NCBI GenBank assembly: GCA_905479995.1
Contig: CAJQON010000003.1
Location: forward strand, 62,001-126,000
Length of the DNA: 64,000 nucleotides
Direction of reading: 5' to 3'
Source: an uncultured Flavobacteriales bacterium
GTDB lineage: Bacteria > Bacteroidota > Bacteroidia > Flavobacteriales_E > Vicingaceae
Every line of letters begins with the position of its first letter. The stretch's first letter is position 1. Both the position numbers and the translations under genes were made by a program. The notes under the pieces are model-generated. The model was not told the origin of the DNA and searched no databases. It saw only the letters and a program-made list of their open reading frames with translations. Shown one piece after another: positions 1-10,088 of this stretch.

Positions 1-1033
1 AAAGTGTTTTTTTATCAGTATAAATAAAAGGTGCATCTTCATCTTCTTTGGTATTTATTGTTGGTCCCATGTTCATGGCCTTACTCCATTTTCCATTTGG
101 CAACCTTAACGCCCTATAAATATCTTTACCTCCAAAACCACCCGGACGATCGCTCGAAAAGTAGAGCACTTTATCATCTAAAGTAATCGAGGCACTCGCT
201 TCAATATATTCTGTATTAATGTCTGATCCCAACTTAACTGGATTTTCCCAATCATCTAATCCCATTCTACTTTCATAAATATCGCCCGACCTTAAATCTT
301 CACTGGGTTTAAATATAAAAAGTATCTGTCCATCGGGCGATAATCCTACACAAGCATCATTTCCTACAGAATTTATACCTTCTCTTAATTTTTTTGGAGT
401 TGTCCAAGAATTTGAACTTTTCTCCGCAACATAAATGTCTTCATAAGGAATACCATTTGGGTCTAAAAATCCACCGGGACTACTTGGTCGCCTAGAGGTA
501 AAAAATAATTGTGCATCATCTGCCGAAATTAGCGGAACATATTCTTGATGTTCAGTATTAACACTTGGCCCTAAATTTTGTACCAAAACATTCCGTTTAT
601 CTTTTAAAGCCGTTTCGGCATACTTTGTTTTTTGAATCAGACTATTTACTGTTTCATTGTCCCAATCTTTTTTCCCAGCAATTAATTTATAAGCATTGTA
701 GTAATTAATGGCTTTTTTAAATTTCATGCTAATATGGGCTATAGAAGCTTTGTATCGAAACAACTCTAAACTTACACTACTACTACTTTTTAAAAAATGC
801 TTTTCTGCTGTTTTATATTTTGTTAGATTATAGTTACAAACTCCCAACTTAAAATTTAACGTTATATCTGTACTATCTTGAGTATAAAGATTTTCATATA
901 GTTTTAGTGCTCCATAATAATCTCCATTGTCAAATTTCTTATTAGCCAAATTAAACGATTTAGAATCCAGTTGAGCAAAAGCACTCATGGAAGTACCAAA
1001 AACCAGTAGTATTATCAATAATCTATTTACCAT
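1..1033 (-). CDS. PD40 beta-propeller/TPR secreted protein, 3' part outside window
   Basis: The frame is open from an ATG at 1033 to the window edge, so about 344 residues are seen and the C-terminus is missing. It opens with a signal peptide (MVNRLLIILLVFGTSMSAFA, then Q). Residues about 25-150 look like TPR repeats (alternating helices with repeated NxGDYYGAL-type turns). After that come PD40/WD40-like beta-propeller blades recognisable by repeated SADDAQLFFTSRRP, LSPDGQILFI and LDDKVLYFSSDRPGG strings. This layout is typical of Bacteroidota OmpA-family PD40 proteins of the cell envelope, which often end in a peptidoglycan-binding OmpA domain, but that part cannot be seen here. The start lies 5 bases after the stop of the upstream PKD gene, so the two are probably cotranscribed. 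The family call is fairly sure; a role in secretion or anchoring is inference. Confidence 0.8.
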   Translation of the reverse strand, partial: MVNRLLIILLVFGTSMSAFAQLDSKSFNLANKKFDNGDYYGALKLYENLYTQDSTDITLNFKLGVCNYNLTKYKTAEKHFLKSSSSVSLELFRYKASIAHISMKFKKAINYYNAYKLIAGKKDWDNETVNSLIQKTKYAETALKDKRNVLVQNLGPSVNTEHQEYVPLISADDAQLFFTSRRPSSPGGFLDPNGIPYEDIYVAEKSSNSWTTPKKLREGINSVGNDACVGLSPDGQILFIFKPSEDLRSGDIYESRMGLDDWENPVKLGSDINTEYIEASASITLDDKVLYFSSDRPGGFGGKDIYRALRLPNGKWSKAMNMGPTINTKEDEDAPFIYTDKKTL

Positions 1034-1038
1034 AACCT

Positions 1039-4000
1039 TTATCTTAGTAACGTTATATCTCCTAAAAACGACTCTGACGTTCCGTTTATATAGGTTACTT
1101 TTATTTTATATACGTAAACATCTTGTTTACTTAATTCATTTCTGTAATAACCATCCCATCCAATGTTTACATCTGTACTAATAAACAGTAACTCACCCCA
1201 TTTATTAAAAATGTTCAACTCATATTCTTCTGCTCCAATAATTATTGGATGAAACACATCGTTGTCGGCACTATTCGGATCATAAACCCCACCACTAGAT
1301 CCATTAGGACTAGGTGTAAAGGCATTTGGAATTTTAATTCCTCCCTCCGACAAAGCCTCAACTCCTGCCGACAGTATAAATGTATCAATACAATTGTTTA
1401 CAGTTGTAGCAATTAACATAATGTCATAAACACCTACTTGTGTATAAAAGTGTTGCGGATATTCATCAATGGAAGTGTTGCCATCGCCAAAATCCCAAAA
1501 ATATGACGAGGCAAAATTGGATAGGTTAAAAAATGCTACAGGTTCATTGGGTATAAATACCGTTGTTGGACTAACCGTGAAGAAAGCACTTGGCATTTGG
1601 TATACCTCAATAATTAATTGTTGTACTTGAGTATCTTGCCCTCCAGATCCAAATACTGTTAAAGTAACAGTGTAAACTCCAGGGTTAAAATAAGTGTAAC
1701 TCGGTTCAAATTGTGTTGAAGTACCTCCATCTCCAAAATCCCAAAGATAAGTATCGGCAAATTGAGAGTTGTTTGTAAAATCAACAGCAAGTGGACGACA
1801 ACCTTGAGCCGGACCAGTAAAATCAGCTACCGGAATAGGAGCTACAATTTCTATATTATTTACAGCTGTATCCGCGCAATTGACATTACTTACAATTAAA
1901 GTAATTGGATAAATTCCCCAAGTAGCATACACATGAGCCAATGGATTTTGATTGACATCCAAAGGTGTTCCATCTCCAAAATTCCATGAATATTGCCAAG
2001 TTCCAAATGAGGATGTATTGGTTACTCCTACTGTGGTATTTGGAAAGGTTTGGAGCAATGGAAAAGGAGTAAATGAAGCGACAGGCGTAGCATAAACAGT
2101 AATGTTTTGTTGAATGGTATCGAAACAACCAAAAGCAGACTCAACAATTAATGTTAAAGTATAAGTTACATCTAAAGCTGTAGTATTGGTGTATTGATGT
2201 GTTGGATTAGGTGTTATATCAATTGAAGAGCCATCACCAAAATCCCATGTATAATTAACTGCTCCAGTTGAATTGTCTATAAAATTTATATCTAAAGGAC
2301 TACAACCAATCGTATCAGAAACAAAATCGGCTATTACCTCAGGGTAAACAGTTACATTTTGGAAAGCTGTATCTAAACATCCTTTGGCTGTTTCTGCAAC
2401 AAGGGTTACTGGATAAATTTGTGAAACTCCTGTTAAGTTAAAAAAAGTATATCCAAAGTTAGCAACCAATGTATCAAAAGTAACAGTATTACCCATATCC
2501 CAATGGTAAAGGGAACCTCCTGTAGAAGTGTTGGTAACATTAATCGGATGTGGCGTACAACCTGCCAAGGTATCTATAGAAAATTGAGCAGAAGGGTTCG
2601 GAAATATTAAGACTTGCCCATAGGAGGTATCTACACATCCAAAAGGAGAGGTTGCAATAAGTTCAATAATATACGTTACATCATTTGTAGTAGAGTTTAC
2701 ATAAGTATGAGTAGGTGTTGGACCAACACCTACATTTCCATCGCCAAAATCCCATTGATAATTAACTGCTCCAATTACCGAAGGAAATTGTACAAATAAC
2801 GGACTACAACCAGAATCTGGATTGGTACTAAACCCAAATTGTGGCTCTGGAAAAACAAGCACACTATCAATTATTGTATCTGCACATCCGTTAGCGCTAA
2901 CTGCAATCAGCGTAACAATATTGTTGTCGATAAACTGAGTTAAATTTTGATAAGTATGTGATGGATTTAAAGAGTTATCCAACGGTGATCCATCTCCAAA
3001 ATCCCAAATATAGGTAACAGCGCCAACAGAAGTATTGGTAAAATTGACTATTAAAGGAGCACAATCTAAACTTGCATTATTGGTAAATGACGCAGCTGGA
3101 TTTGGATAAACCGTAATAGATTCATAAACAGTATCTACACAGCCAAAAGTAGTTTGAGCTATTAACATAACTTGGTAAGTAGTGTCAAATCCAAAATTAT
3201 TTAAGAATACATGACTTGGATTGGTTGCAGTACTGGTATCTCCATCTCCAAAATCCCAATAATAACTTGCTGAATTTGCAGAAGATGTATTGGTGAAATT
3301 AACCGTTAAATCTGCACAACCATTCAGTCTATCGGCAGTAAAACCAGCTGTTGGTGCATTTTCAATGGTTACCACTATGGTATCTGAAGCTGCACAAAAT
3401 GCAGTGCTAACTGTTAAAACTGCATTTACTAAACCTGGAGTAGTATAAATGTGTGTAGGATTTTGTTGTGTACTAAAGTTTCCATCACCAAAATCCCAAT
3501 TCCAATTTAAAATAGGGTCGCCAACAGAGCTAGTAGATAAATCATTAAACTGCGCCAATTCATTCAAACAAATACTGGTTGGAGTAAATGCTGGAACTGG
3601 CGATTGATAAACATTAATTACTTGAACAAGTGTGTTTACACAACTATTTGAACTGGTTACATCCAACTGAACATTATAATTTCCGGGGGTAGCGTAAAAT
3701 TGAGCTGGAGGATTAGGAAGTGTACTAAAATTTCCGTTTCCAAAAGTCCACTGCCAACCAACAATAGCACCAGTAGAAAAATCGGTAAAATTAACCGTTA
3801 AACTATCACAACCATTGTTGTTGTCAATGTTAAAGTTTGCACTTGGACTAGGTAAAACGTGTAAAGGAATATCAATAGTATCAGTACAACTTGCAGTTCC
3901 TCCCGCAATAAATGCAGCCAATTGAATAACATAGTTACCCGTAAAATTATACACATGAGAAACTCCACCTCCTCCAGATGCTATCCAACCTGTTCCATCA

Positions 4001-5067
4001 CCAAAATTCCAAAAATATGAATTTGCTCCTCCTGTAGACAGGTTACCAAATGTTACGGTTTCCCCTTCGCAAATTGTATCTTTACTAATGATAATTCCTG
4101 CCGTTGGAGGTGGCACAATTTGCACTGTAATAAAAGCAGTGTCTAACCCACAATAACTACTATCTACTAGCATTACATTGTAAGTTCCTATTCCTGGATA
4201 AGCAATTGTTAATGGCGCGTTATTAGGAGGTCCCCAAGGTCTCCACCCTACAATAGAATCTTGTCCTAGCCCCCAATGGTCGCCAAAGTTCCAATATTCA
4301 TATCGTTGAGCAGTGTTTCCGTTGGCAAAACAATTTCTTGTTGTGGTATTGGTAAAATCAACAATGGTATCTGGATAACACAACAATACATCTGAAGCAG
4401 TAATTTCAGCATCATCAATATCCCAAACCTGAATAGGAAAAAAGGTGTTGGTAGAAGGATTGCCTTGATTGCAAAAATTTTCTGCTGTTAAGGTAACCGC
4501 AACATCACAATTTACAGTTCCGGGCAAATAAACATGCGAAATAGTTTGCCCTGCATTTGCACTTCCTAAATTCAATATTGGAGATCCGTCTCCAAAATCC
4601 CAAGTAAAATTAGTGTTAGCAGAAACATTTTGAGTGTTGTTGTTAAAGTTAAATGAGGCTGGAGCACAACCATTTACTGGATCACCAATAGGAATAACAA
4701 TTGATGCAGTAGGAACCTGCTCCATAATTACAGTTCCAACAATTACGCAGCCTGTTGAAATATCGGTAATAGTAACCGTATAATTTGCAATGGCAGTTGC
4801 ATAAAGATGACTAACAAATGCAGGTGGAACAATAGAGGCTCCAACATCCAAGGGAGAGCCATCACCCCAATCGATTGAATAATTACCTAGAGCTATATCT
4901 GGCTGAACAAAAAGAGTATATGTTCCACCGGTACAACTTACCCACAATGGAGTATTGGAAAAAACGCCTATACCATCTAGCACCTGTGGGCATTGAGCTT
5001 TTGAGGACGAGAGCCCCAAAAACACAAAAACAAGTAATGTGATAAGAAATTTTAATCGAGATAGCAT
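1039..5067 (-). CDS. multi-PKD-domain protein with T9SS type B sorting domain
   Basis: This is a secreted adhesin-like protein of about 1342 residues. An N-terminal signal peptide (MLSRLKFLITLLVFVFLGLS, ending near SSKA) is followed by a chain of PKD domains. I count fourteen copies or variants of the signature WDFGDG (for example WDFGDGSPL, WNFGDGTGW, WTFGNGNFS, WDMGNTV), each with two conserved Cys or hydrophobic strands around it. The last 95 or so residues (from IPNAFTPSPNG through FNKWGELLF to GDITLLR) form the gliding-motility-associated, CHU_C-type sorting domain that marks substrates of the type IX secretion system. I chose the ATG at 5067; the frame also offers a TTG two codons earlier. 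It is followed at 5 bases by the PD40 gene. Ligand unknown. Confidence 0.9.
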   Translation of the reverse strand: MLSRLKFLITLLVFVFLGLSSSKAQCPQVLDGIGVFSNTPLWVSCTGGTYTLFVQPDIALGNYSIDWGDGSPLDVGASIVPPAFVSHLYATAIANYTVTITDISTGCVIVGTVIMEQVPTASIVIPIGDPVNGCAPASFNFNNNTQNVSANTNFTWDFGDGSPILNLGSANAGQTISHVYLPGTVNCDVAVTLTAENFCNQGNPSTNTFFPIQVWDIDDAEITASDVLLCYPDTIVDFTNTTTRNCFANGNTAQRYEYWNFGDHWGLGQDSIVGWRPWGPPNNAPLTIAYPGIGTYNVMLVDSSYCGLDTAFITVQIVPPPTAGIIISKDTICEGETVTFGNLSTGGANSYFWNFGDGTGWIASGGGGVSHVYNFTGNYVIQLAAFIAGGTASCTDTIDIPLHVLPSPSANFNIDNNNGCDSLTVNFTDFSTGAIVGWQWTFGNGNFSTLPNPPAQFYATPGNYNVQLDVTSSNSCVNTLVQVINVYQSPVPAFTPTSICLNELAQFNDLSTSSVGDPILNWNWDFGDGNFSTQQNPTHIYTTPGLVNAVLTVSTAFCAASDTIVVTIENAPTAGFTADRLNGCADLTVNFTNTSSANSASYYWDFGDGDTSTATNPSHVFLNNFGFDTTYQVMLIAQTTFGCVDTVYESITVYPNPAASFTNNASLDCAPLIVNFTNTSVGAVTYIWDFGDGSPLDNSLNPSHTYQNLTQFIDNNIVTLIAVSANGCADTIIDSVLVFPEPQFGFSTNPDSGCSPLFVQFPSVIGAVNYQWDFGDGNVGVGPTPTHTYVNSTTNDVTYIIELIATSPFGCVDTSYGQVLIFPNPSAQFSIDTLAGCTPHPINVTNTSTGGSLYHWDMGNTVTFDTLVANFGYTFFNLTGVSQIYPVTLVAETAKGCLDTAFQNVTVYPEVIADFVSDTIGCSPLDINFIDNSTGAVNYTWDFGDGSSIDITPNPTHQYTNTTALDVTYTLTLIVESAFGCFDTIQQNITVYATPVASFTPFPLLQTFPNTTVGVTNTSSFGTWQYSWNFGDGTPLDVNQNPLAHVYATWGIYPITLIVSNVNCADTAVNNIEIVAPIPVADFTGPAQGCRPLAVDFTNNSQFADTYLWDFGDGGTSTQFEPSYTYFNPGVYTVTLTVFGSGGQDTQVQQLIIEVYQMPSAFFTVSPTTVFIPNEPVAFFNLSNFASSYFWDFGDGNTSIDEYPQHFYTQVGVYDIMLIATTVNNCIDTFILSAGVEALSEGGIKIPNAFTPSPNGSSGGVYDPNSADNDVFHPIIIGAEEYELNIFNKWGELLFISTDVNIGWDGYYRNELSKQDVYVYKIKVTYINGTSESFLGDITLLR

Positions 5068-5141
5068 GCACAAATTTTACGTAAAAGTGCGTAAAAAAGG
5101 TTCAAGAAATGCATCTTTTCATCAATTTTGTTTTTAATCAA

Positions 5142-6842
5142 TTATAAAAACCGAACCGACCTATACATTTCCTTTTTAACCTTTACTGGCTTGCTCTTTG
5201 GGTATTTTACTGTAAAAGTTAAATCAATGGTTTTATTTTCATTTGGATTAATGGTATAAAACCACTTTAATTCCCCTGTAAGGTCATTTTTTATCGCATT
5301 GGTAGATTCTACTGTAGATACCTCAATATCACTATCTTGAGAAACTGGAACTTGACCAAAAACATCAATATTAATAGGTCCTTTTCTATTGTTTTTCACA
5401 ATCATTTGATACGCATGTGTTTCCTTTTTATTTGATCCAATAACTTTCCTAGAACTAAAATCTTCCATTTTTGTTCTGGTAACTATTACTTTTTTATCCC
5501 TACCTAAAGATATATTTAAAGTATCACTCACACTTCTTGTAGAAATAAATGATTGACCAACATAGGTTCCTCCAAAATAGATGTTAGCATTTCCTTCTAT
5601 TAAATTTAAATCTTGCCAATTTGGAATTCTTGCAATTAAAAAAGCATCTCTATCTAATTTTGGCACAGAGTAATGCTTGAACAATGCCGGCACATTATAT
5701 TTTATCACCTCCATAATGTAGGGCTGATTATCTGAAGGAATGCTATACATCTTTTCAATTTCAAATTCAGCACTCAGTTCCGAAACTGCAATTTCAACAA
5801 AGTTCTGTTGCTTGTTTTTTCCTTTGCTCAAAGCAAGAGTAGTTTCACCATTAATAGTTGTTGTGTTTAAATACCCTTCCCCTTTAAATTCGTTGTTAGA
5901 TTGTTGATACTTATCACTGGAGTAGGTTTGAGCTTTATAGCGATTTTTACTTCTCCTTAATTGTGAGTTGTAATTTAAATACCATGGTGTAAGCTTTGGT
6001 TGGGTTGCACTTAATGTAGGGTCACCAGTAGATAATTTAAATTTTAAGTTTTTCCAATCTATTCCTGTATTGTTATACACTTTTGCTCTATAATTAATGT
6101 CTATAGGTAAATTGACATCTTTTGCTTTTATATCATAAGAAGGAATCCAACCTGCATCACTTACTACATATTTCAAATCAATTTTAGTACTCGATGCTGT
6201 TTCTGCATTTAAAAGCAACGAAATTTCTCCTCGAGGATAAGTTGTTTTGGCATTTAAAAAATTCAATGCACTATTCAATCTATTTATCTTCACATTGTTT
6301 TGTTCTACCCCTTTATCTAGCTTTGAAATGGCTTTGTTAATTTCCATTATTCTAGCTCTAAATAAATTGGCCACCTTTGTTAATTCTTCCATAGAAACAC
6401 CATTTGTTGTTCCTCCTATTGATTTGTTCTCTAAAAGCATTGCCTTTTCTATTTTGTAAGCATCTCTATCATTATTAAAGGCCACATTATTATCTTTTAA
6501 CAACTCAATAGAATCTTTTAAAATCAATACTTTAGGCTGTTCTTCTACATTGGTTAAATAGTCTATTTTATGTAAAATAGCTAGCACATCAACATTATTT
6601 GTAGTTGAAACTTGTAGGTTATTTGCATTGTATTTAGGTGACAAACCAGTAAAAACAACTCGAGTTCTTCCCTTTTCCAACCTAACTTCTTTTACTCGGT
6701 GAATTTCTGCACCATTTAAATAAATTACTGCCGAATTTATTTCAGTTTTTATCTTTGTTATTTTTTCATTTTGACTCCAAACTGGTTGAAACAAAACGGT
6801 AGCTATTAATATTAAAACTGTTTGTTTTTGTAAGGTTTTCAT
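5142..6842 (-). CDS. mucoidy inhibitor MuiA family protein (DUF4140/DUF4139)
   Basis: The 566-residue product has a signal peptide (MKTLQKQTVLILIATVLFQP, cleavage near VWSQ). An N-terminal beta domain (about residues 28-100, with SAVIYLNGAEIHR and VVFTGLSP) matches DUF4140. Residues about 105-195 are helical and probably coiled coil. The C-terminal two thirds (from about 205, ISLLLNAETASSTKIDLKYV, to the end) match DUF4139. This is the layout of the MuiA family, whose biochemical function is not settled; the name comes from suppression of mucoidy in an enteric bacterium. It is transcribed in the same direction as the PKD gene 74 bases downstream and may share its transcript. Start is the only good ATG before the signal peptide. 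Confidence 0.85.
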   Translation of the reverse strand: MKTLQKQTVLILIATVLFQPVWSQNEKITKIKTEINSAVIYLNGAEIHRVKEVRLEKGRTRVVFTGLSPKYNANNLQVSTTNNVDVLAILHKIDYLTNVEEQPKVLILKDSIELLKDNNVAFNNDRDAYKIEKAMLLENKSIGGTTNGVSMEELTKVANLFRARIMEINKAISKLDKGVEQNNVKINRLNSALNFLNAKTTYPRGEISLLLNAETASSTKIDLKYVVSDAGWIPSYDIKAKDVNLPIDINYRAKVYNNTGIDWKNLKFKLSTGDPTLSATQPKLTPWYLNYNSQLRRSKNRYKAQTYSSDKYQQSNNEFKGEGYLNTTTINGETTLALSKGKNKQQNFVEIAVSELSAEFEIEKMYSIPSDNQPYIMEVIKYNVPALFKHYSVPKLDRDAFLIARIPNWQDLNLIEGNANIYFGGTYVGQSFISTRSVSDTLNISLGRDKKVIVTRTKMEDFSSRKVIGSNKKETHAYQMIVKNNRKGPINIDVFGQVPVSQDSDIEVSTVESTNAIKNDLTGELKWFYTINPNENKTIDLTFTVKYPKSKPVKVKKEMYRSVRFL

Positions 6843-7211
6843 GGGACCATATTTATTGGTTCATATTAGTTTGTCCTTTAGATGCAGAACATTTAATTAT
6901 TCCACTAAACTACCCAACATTTTTTTGAAATACAAAGTACCTTAATTTAAATACCTTTAGTCATTTATACTGTTATTTTACATTTTTTTTAACTAACTTA
7001 GCTTCTTACGAATTTACTAGTGAACCAATTTTACCCAACACGCAAACACATCGAAACAAAACACACAAAATCTTTTAGCGATTACTGTTCAGTCGAGTAG
7101 CGCAAAATCATTTCACTTCATCCGTATCCCTATCTTAAATCCTATCCTTTTTATTTAAAAGAGGAAGCTGAAAATCTTATAGAGTAGGCATTTATTTAAT
7201 GATAATAGAAA
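6843..7211. other. 369-base divergent intergenic region, no gene recognised
   Basis: This gap separates the divergent MuiA-like and FG-GAP genes. I see no RNA gene, no strong inverted repeat and no exact TAnnTTTG box on either strand. It presumably holds both promoters, which must deviate from the consensus. Confidence 0.6.
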
Positions 7212-8762
7212 ATGAAAACAATTATGATTTCGGTGTTTTTGTTAGCTTCTGCTTCATTTATAGCACAAGACTATCAAATAACACAACAAGTATTCCATCC
7301 TAATCAACAAACTAACACTGACACTAAGTTTGGCCATGCAGTGGCAATGTTTGGAAAAAAAGTGGCTATAAGTGCCCACCTTGAAGATAATCCCACACTG
7401 AATGAAGGAGCAGTTTATTTATTTAATATGATTGGAGATACTATTGACCAAACCTCAAATGTAAAATTAACACCCCAAAATGCAGTTGCACAAAATGCAC
7501 AATTTGGAACTTCATTGGCAATGGATAACAATTGGTTAGCTGTAGGCGCTCCTCATACAGGTTCTGCTGTAGAAGCTGGAAAAGTATTTTTATATGACAA
7601 CACCAATACCGAGCACATTCTTTCAGACGGAAATATAAATAGCACTAGTTTTGGCTATTCTGTAGCCATCGAAGACGATTATTTAGTTGTTGGGGCCATA
7701 CATTACGATGACCAAGGAAATCAGGCTACTAGCAATGGAATTGCTTATGTCTACAAATGGTCTGGAAGTAGTTGGGCGCTTATAAAAAACCTTAAACCAG
7801 AAGATGGAAGTGGGAACCCAAATTGGGTAGCAAATGATAAGTTTGGCTATTCAGTAGCCATTTCTGGTGATCATATTATTGTTGGTGCTCCTTTTACTGA
7901 TACAGATGAAGCTGGGGATGGAAAGGCATATGTTTATGAAAAAAACACAGGCGGACCTGACAATTGGGGACAAGAACAAATTTTAACGCCAGTAAATGAT
8001 GGCTTTCCTGGTGATCAGTTTGGTTATTCAGTAGCTATAGAAGGGAACATTACAGCAATAGGTTCTCCACTAAAAGATCTTGAACTAAGCAACAATATAT
8101 ATAATAACCTTGGAAAGGTAAGTGTTTATGAAAAAAATGGAAGTGGAACCAATCCTTGGAGTATGGAATTTAACGACTTTACCCCAGCATGGGAAGAAAG
8201 TGATCGAACAGGACATGCGGTAGCCATTAGCAAAGAAATTATTTTTTCACTTGGAGAAACAGCTGAAAAAGGAACTAAAGAACCAGGTATTTACAATGTT
8301 TTAGAAAAAGACAATGGCAGCTGGAGCTACACCCAATCTAGAGTTTTTATAGATCCATCGTATTTATATGAACAAGATCATATAGAAAGTGTTGCATTTC
8401 AGGATAGCGTGGCAATAGTTGGTTCTCCTCGGTGGGATACTGGTCCCTCATATGAAAAAGGAGCAGTTTATGTGATTAAAAACATGGGAGGTATAGCTGC
8501 TGGAGTTGCTGAATTGACAGAAACCAATGCTTTTAACGTATATCCCAACCCATCAAATGGCATTATTACCATTCAAACAGCAACATTAATTAAAGACTTT
8601 CAACTAACCATTTACAATAATTTAGGTGCTAAAGTTGCCAATTTTACACCTCTTAAAAATAAAGTTGAACTCGATTTAAATCCTTTTGGGAAAGGAATCT
8701 ATATGGTTGCTATTACAACTAAAGATGGCGCTTCATCAATGAAAAAAGTGATGATCCAATAG
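7212..8762 (+). CDS. FG-GAP repeat protein with T9SS type A sorting domain
   Basis: The product has 516 residues. A signal peptide (MKTIMISVFLLASASFIA, then Q) precedes about seven FG-GAP-type beta-propeller blades, seen as repeated FGHAVAMFGKKVAISA, FGYSVAIEDDYLVVGA, FGYSVAISGDHIIVGAP and similar strings between residues about 40 and 430. The final 75 residues, from FNVYPNPSNGIITI to MKKVMIQ, form a Por-type (type A) T9SS sorting domain. It is therefore predicted to be exported across the outer membrane and attached or released. The blades probably form an integrin-alpha-like propeller; no catalytic residues are evident. It is followed by a hairpin shared with the convergent transporter gene. 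Confidence 0.88.
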   Translation: MKTIMISVFLLASASFIAQDYQITQQVFHPNQQTNTDTKFGHAVAMFGKKVAISAHLEDNPTLNEGAVYLFNMIGDTIDQTSNVKLTPQNAVAQNAQFGTSLAMDNNWLAVGAPHTGSAVEAGKVFLYDNTNTEHILSDGNINSTSFGYSVAIEDDYLVVGAIHYDDQGNQATSNGIAYVYKWSGSSWALIKNLKPEDGSGNPNWVANDKFGYSVAISGDHIIVGAPFTDTDEAGDGKAYVYEKNTGGPDNWGQEQILTPVNDGFPGDQFGYSVAIEGNITAIGSPLKDLELSNNIYNNLGKVSVYEKNGSGTNPWSMEFNDFTPAWEESDRTGHAVAISKEIIFSLGETAEKGTKEPGIYNVLEKDNGSWSYTQSRVFIDPSYLYEQDHIESVAFQDSVAIVGSPRWDTGPSYEKGAVYVIKNMGGIAAGVAELTETNAFNVYPNPSNGIITIQTATLIKDFQLTIYNNLGAKVANFTPLKNKVELDLNPFGKGIYMVAITTKDGASSMKKVMIQ

Positions 8763-8785
8763 GGTAAAATTAGCTTTACCTTATC

Positions 8786-8816
8786 AAATCGGCATAGTTC
8801 TTAACTATGCCGATTT
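8786..8816. terminator. bidirectional hairpin terminator between convergent genes
   Basis: Perfect 14-base arms (AAATCGGCATAGTT and its complement) with a three-base loop lie between the stops at 8762 and 8837. The plus direction ends in only four T, so the U-run is short; the tract of A that follows does not help either strand. Position between convergent genes is the main support. Confidence 0.6.
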
Positions 8817-8836
8817 TAAAAAAAAACAGAACTATA

Positions 8837-10066
8837 CTAACTTATTTGAAGCATAAAATAAATTGTAAATCCTATAAAATAAGCAATACCTAACCAGCTC
8901 AAAATTTTTAATATTAATCCAGGTTTATTTTCTTGAGGCATGGTTTTTCCAGTAATCACCAAATAATTTAGAATTGCAATAATTGGAGAAGTCACAAAAG
9001 CTACAACCGTAGCAAAATCAATTAAAGCTTTCATATTGGTTAAGAAAAATGCCAAAATAACTACCGTACCTAAGAGCAATAAAACAAGCCAAAACAAATA
9101 CGTTTTCTTTGTATTAAGCTGCTTGGATGTGATTAAATTAGTAGCCTCAGCCAATACTCTTGGAGATGCATCTAAACAAGTTAAGGTAGTACTTAGCATT
9201 GTAGTAAAAGCTGCAACAGCAATAATTACATAAGCCCACGCCCCTATGTTATTGGTGTAAATAGAAATTAGCTGTTTAGCAAAAGCTCCTCCACTAGCCT
9301 CTAACTCAATTCCTGACCCGTAAATGGAAATTGCTCCTAATGAGACAAAACACAATGCCAAAATGAGAGTTCCCCAATAGCCAATTTTAAAATCGAGCAA
9401 AGCTTCTTTTAAACTGCTTTTTTTTCCTTCATTTTTTGCTGAAGTCCATACCGAATGCCACACCGAAATATCTAACGGAGCAGGCATCCAACCCATTAAT
9501 GCAATTAAAAATAATACATGATTAGTTTTAGCAAAAGTAAAGGATTGCATGTATTCCTCATATTGCTGATTTTGCCCTGTTACAGCAGCTACTAAAGCGA
9601 TTATAGTACTAACGGATAATGTCAGAATGATCATCTTCATGGCTTTATCAAGCACCTTGTATTTTCCAATTAAAAGAATTGCGGTACAGCTTGCCAATAA
9701 AATACTCGACATTATCCAAGGCGAAATACTTACCCCTGTAATTTCTGAAGCTAAACCAGCGGTAACAACAGTTACAGCAGATTGAATAATAAACATACTC
9801 CCAAATGTTAACACCATAAACAGACCAACAGCCCATTTACCAATTGCTTTATAACCGTGCAACAAACTATTTCCGGTACTTGCAGCATAACGCGGCCCAA
9901 ACTCAAAAAAAGGATATTTTAAAAAGTTAGCCAACAAAATAGCCCACACCAAACCATAGCCAAAATCTGCTCCAGCCCTAGTAGATTGTACCAAATGAGA
10001 TACACCAATAGCTGCGCCAGCATACAATAATCCCGGCCCTAATATTTTGTGCCACTTTTTATTCAT
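8837..10066 (-). CDS. Nramp-family transporter, atypical metal-site motifs
   Basis: A 409-residue inner-membrane protein with about eleven hydrophobic segments. The N-terminal helix reads LGPGLLYAGAAIGVSHLVQS and aligns with Nramp TM1, but the hallmark DPGN metal-binding motif is replaced by GVSH. TM6 reads LMGWMPAPLDISVW, so the MPH motif keeps Met-Pro but not His. Canonical Nramps import Mn2+ or Fe2+ with proton coupling; loss of the TM1 Asp and Asn makes that substrate doubtful, and a divergent clade with another cation or solute is possible. It stands alone between a hairpin and a divergent promoter region. Start ATG at 10066 lies four bases after a perfect -7 box. Confidence 0.8.
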   Translation of the reverse strand: MNKKWHKILGPGLLYAGAAIGVSHLVQSTRAGADFGYGLVWAILLANFLKYPFFEFGPRYAASTGNSLLHGYKAIGKWAVGLFMVLTFGSMFIIQSAVTVVTAGLASEITGVSISPWIMSSILLASCTAILLIGKYKVLDKAMKMIILTLSVSTIIALVAAVTGQNQQYEEYMQSFTFAKTNHVLFLIALMGWMPAPLDISVWHSVWTSAKNEGKKSSLKEALLDFKIGYWGTLILALCFVSLGAISIYGSGIELEASGGAFAKQLISIYTNNIGAWAYVIIAVAAFTTMLSTTLTCLDASPRVLAEATNLITSKQLNTKKTYLFWLVLLLLGTVVILAFFLTNMKALIDFATVVAFVTSPIIAILNYLVITGKTMPQENKPGLILKILSWLGIAYFIGFTIYFMLQIS

Positions 10067-10070
10067 TAAA

Positions 10071-10078
10071 CAAACATA
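10071..10078 (-). promoter_or_regulatory. -7 promoter box of the Nramp-like gene
   Basis: On the minus strand the sequence is TATGTTTG, an exact match to the Bacteroidota -7 box TAnnTTTG, ending four bases before the start codon. No clear TTG lies at the -33 position, which instead falls in an inverted repeat. Confidence 0.5.
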
Positions 10079-10088
10079 ATAATTGATA

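Noticed and set aside
1400-4900. Regular repeats that could suggest a CRISPR or DNA tandem array
   Set aside because: They are PKD codon repeats (WDFGDG) in one long reading frame, diverged at DNA level and without spacer structure.
7021-7211. Possible tRNA or small RNA in the long gap before the FG-GAP gene
   Set aside because: No cloverleaf, TPsiC-like box or terminator hairpin could be found.
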